The notes below the pieces were generated by a model. That model saw nothing but the letters and a program-made list of their open reading frames with translations, did not search any database and had not been told where the DNA came from. A stretch of DNA of 5,757 bases. Source: Deltaproteobacteria bacterium (GTDB taxonomy: Bacteria; Desulfobacterota; Desulfobulbia; Desulfobulbales; Desulfocapsaceae). Below, piece by piece: positions 4,897 through 5,757 of the stretch (positions within the stretch are counted from its first letter, which is position 1; each line of letters starts with the position of its first letter). The stretch covers positions 1-5,757 of the forward strand of contig JAJYAX010000116.1 of the NCBI GenBank assembly GCA_021779275.1, written 5' to 3'. The position numbers and the translations under genes are program-made.

Positions 4897-5757
4897 ATGA
4901 GCAGATCGTTTACATTGCCGGATCTGGGAGAAGGGGTCCACGAGGCGGAGGTCCTGGCCGTTCATGTAACCGCAGGCCAGCAGGTGAAGGAAGGGGAGCC
5001 GATTCTGGATATAGAGACCGATAAGGCCGCGGTCGAGATCCCTTCTCCGTTCACCGGCAAGGTCGTACAGGTTCTGGTGAAGGCCGGAGATCAGGCCCGG
5101 GTCGGCGAGGAGATGATCGTCTTCGAGGGCGGTGACGCGGCCGGGGCGAAGAAGCAACAGATGCCGGAGCGTTCATCTGCTGATGCTGTCCTGAACAAGG
5201 AGACGGCCCCTGTTGCTCAGGCCGGGAAAACAGCCGCCCCTGTCCCGGCCTCGCCAGCCACCCGCCGGCTGGCCCGGGAACTTGGGGTCGACCTGCAGCA
5301 GGTCACGGCCACCGGCGCAGGCGGACTGGTCACCGCCGAGGACGTCCGCGCCCTGGCGGCGGCAGGCCGGGAGGTTGTCGCCCAACCTGCCTCCGTGCTC
5401 CCCTCGCCTGTTGAATCGTTTTTCGTTCCTGCGCCCGCGCTGCCCGATTTTGCCCAGTGGGGAGAGGTGCAACGTCTGCCGTTTCGATCGATTCGCCGGG
5501 CGACAGCCCGGCAGATGGCCACCGCCTGGAGCCAGATTCCCCATGTGACCAGCCAGGACCTGGTGGATATCACCAGGCTGGAGGCCTTCCGCCGGAAACA
5601 TAAAGAAGAAATCAAGGCCGCCGGCGGTCGCCTGACCCTGACCGTCTTTGCGATGAAGGCTGCGGCCACGGCGCTGAAGGCCTATCCGATGTTCAATTCC
5701 AGCCTCGATCTCGCCGCCCAGGAGATCGTGGTCAAAAATTACTACAATATCGGGGTG
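4897..5757 (+). CDS. pdhC: Dihydrolipoamide acetyltransferase (E2), C-terminal part beyond window
   Basis: 287 residues are visible and the frame is open at the right edge. E2 forms the core of the complex and moves the acyl group from lipoamide to CoA. Domain order: one lipoyl domain (about 1-78) with the lipoylated lysine Lys43 in ETDKAAVE; an Ala/Pro/Lys-rich linker (about 80-117); a peripheral subunit-binding domain (about 118-155, SPATRRLARELGVDL to TAEDVRAL); a second Pro/Ala linker; then the start of the acyltransferase domain from about 188 (FRSIRRATARQM, IPHVTSQDLVDITRLEAFR, FNSSL, YYNIGV). The HxxxD catalytic motif would lie beyond the edge. The visible catalytic part reads like E. 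coli AceF, while the E1 genes are of the two-subunit type. Within the subunit-binding domain the usual GTG-xx-GR turn is ATGAGGL, so the near-invariant Arg is Leu144. It is the third gene of the operon; an E3 gene may follow. Confidence 0.94.
   Translation, partial: MSRSFTLPDLGEGVHEAEVLAVHVTAGQQVKEGEPILDIETDKAAVEIPSPFTGKVVQVLVKAGDQARVGEEMIVFEGGDAAGAKKQQMPERSSADAVLNKETAPVAQAGKTAAPVPASPATRRLARELGVDLQQVTATGAGGLVTAEDVRALAAAGREVVAQPASVLPSPVESFFVPAPALPDFAQWGEVQRLPFRSIRRATARQMATAWSQIPHVTSQDLVDITRLEAFRRKHKEEIKAAGGRLTLTVFAMKAAATALKAYPMFNSSLDLAAQEIVVKNYYNIGV

Overview
The window looks like ordinary chromosome from a moderately GC-rich Gram-negative bacterium. Coding regions are GC-rich, intergenic regions are AT-rich, and every start has a strong Shine-Dalgarno site. 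A strictly or facultatively anaerobic Desulfobacterota-like host is my best guess, but it rests on general protein flavour and gene mix. No marker gene in the window settles it.

Left part (1-1503): a divergent pair. An OsmC-family protein on the minus strand runs off the left edge. A LysR-type regulator reads away from it on the plus strand. The 158-bp AT-rich gap between them holds a TATCAG-N9-CTGATA inverted repeat and a TTGACA-type promoter facing the OsmC gene. This is the classic layout of a LysR regulator controlling its divergent neighbour.

Middle (1519-2796): a minus-strand gene, convergent with the regulator (15-bp gap), encodes an exported transglutaminase-like protein with an intact Cys-His-Asp triad. 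Its start is a GTG, not the upstream ATG. The 267-bp gap to the next gene holds two adjacent palindromes that coincide with a minus-strand promoter, and a plus-strand promoter for the next operon.

Right part (2797-5757): a tightly packed operon for a 2-oxoacid dehydrogenase complex, most likely pyruvate dehydrogenase. It holds E1 alpha, E1 beta (4-bp ATGA overlap) and E2 (19-bp gap, cut by the right edge). E1 decarboxylates the 2-oxoacid with thiamine diphosphate and passes the acyl group to the lipoyl arm of E2, which makes acyl-CoA. The E3 dihydrolipoamide dehydrogenase is not in the window and may lie just beyond it. The E1 pair is of the heterotetrameric type known from Gram-positive bacteria, while the E2 catalytic domain reads like the AceF type that normally works with a homodimeric E1. 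The E2 peripheral subunit-binding domain also lacks several of the usual basic residues.

I found no mobile element, CRISPR array, RNA gene or convincing terminator, and no clearly new multi-gene system. The observations most worth following are the mosaic E1/E2 pairing and the two operator-like regions.
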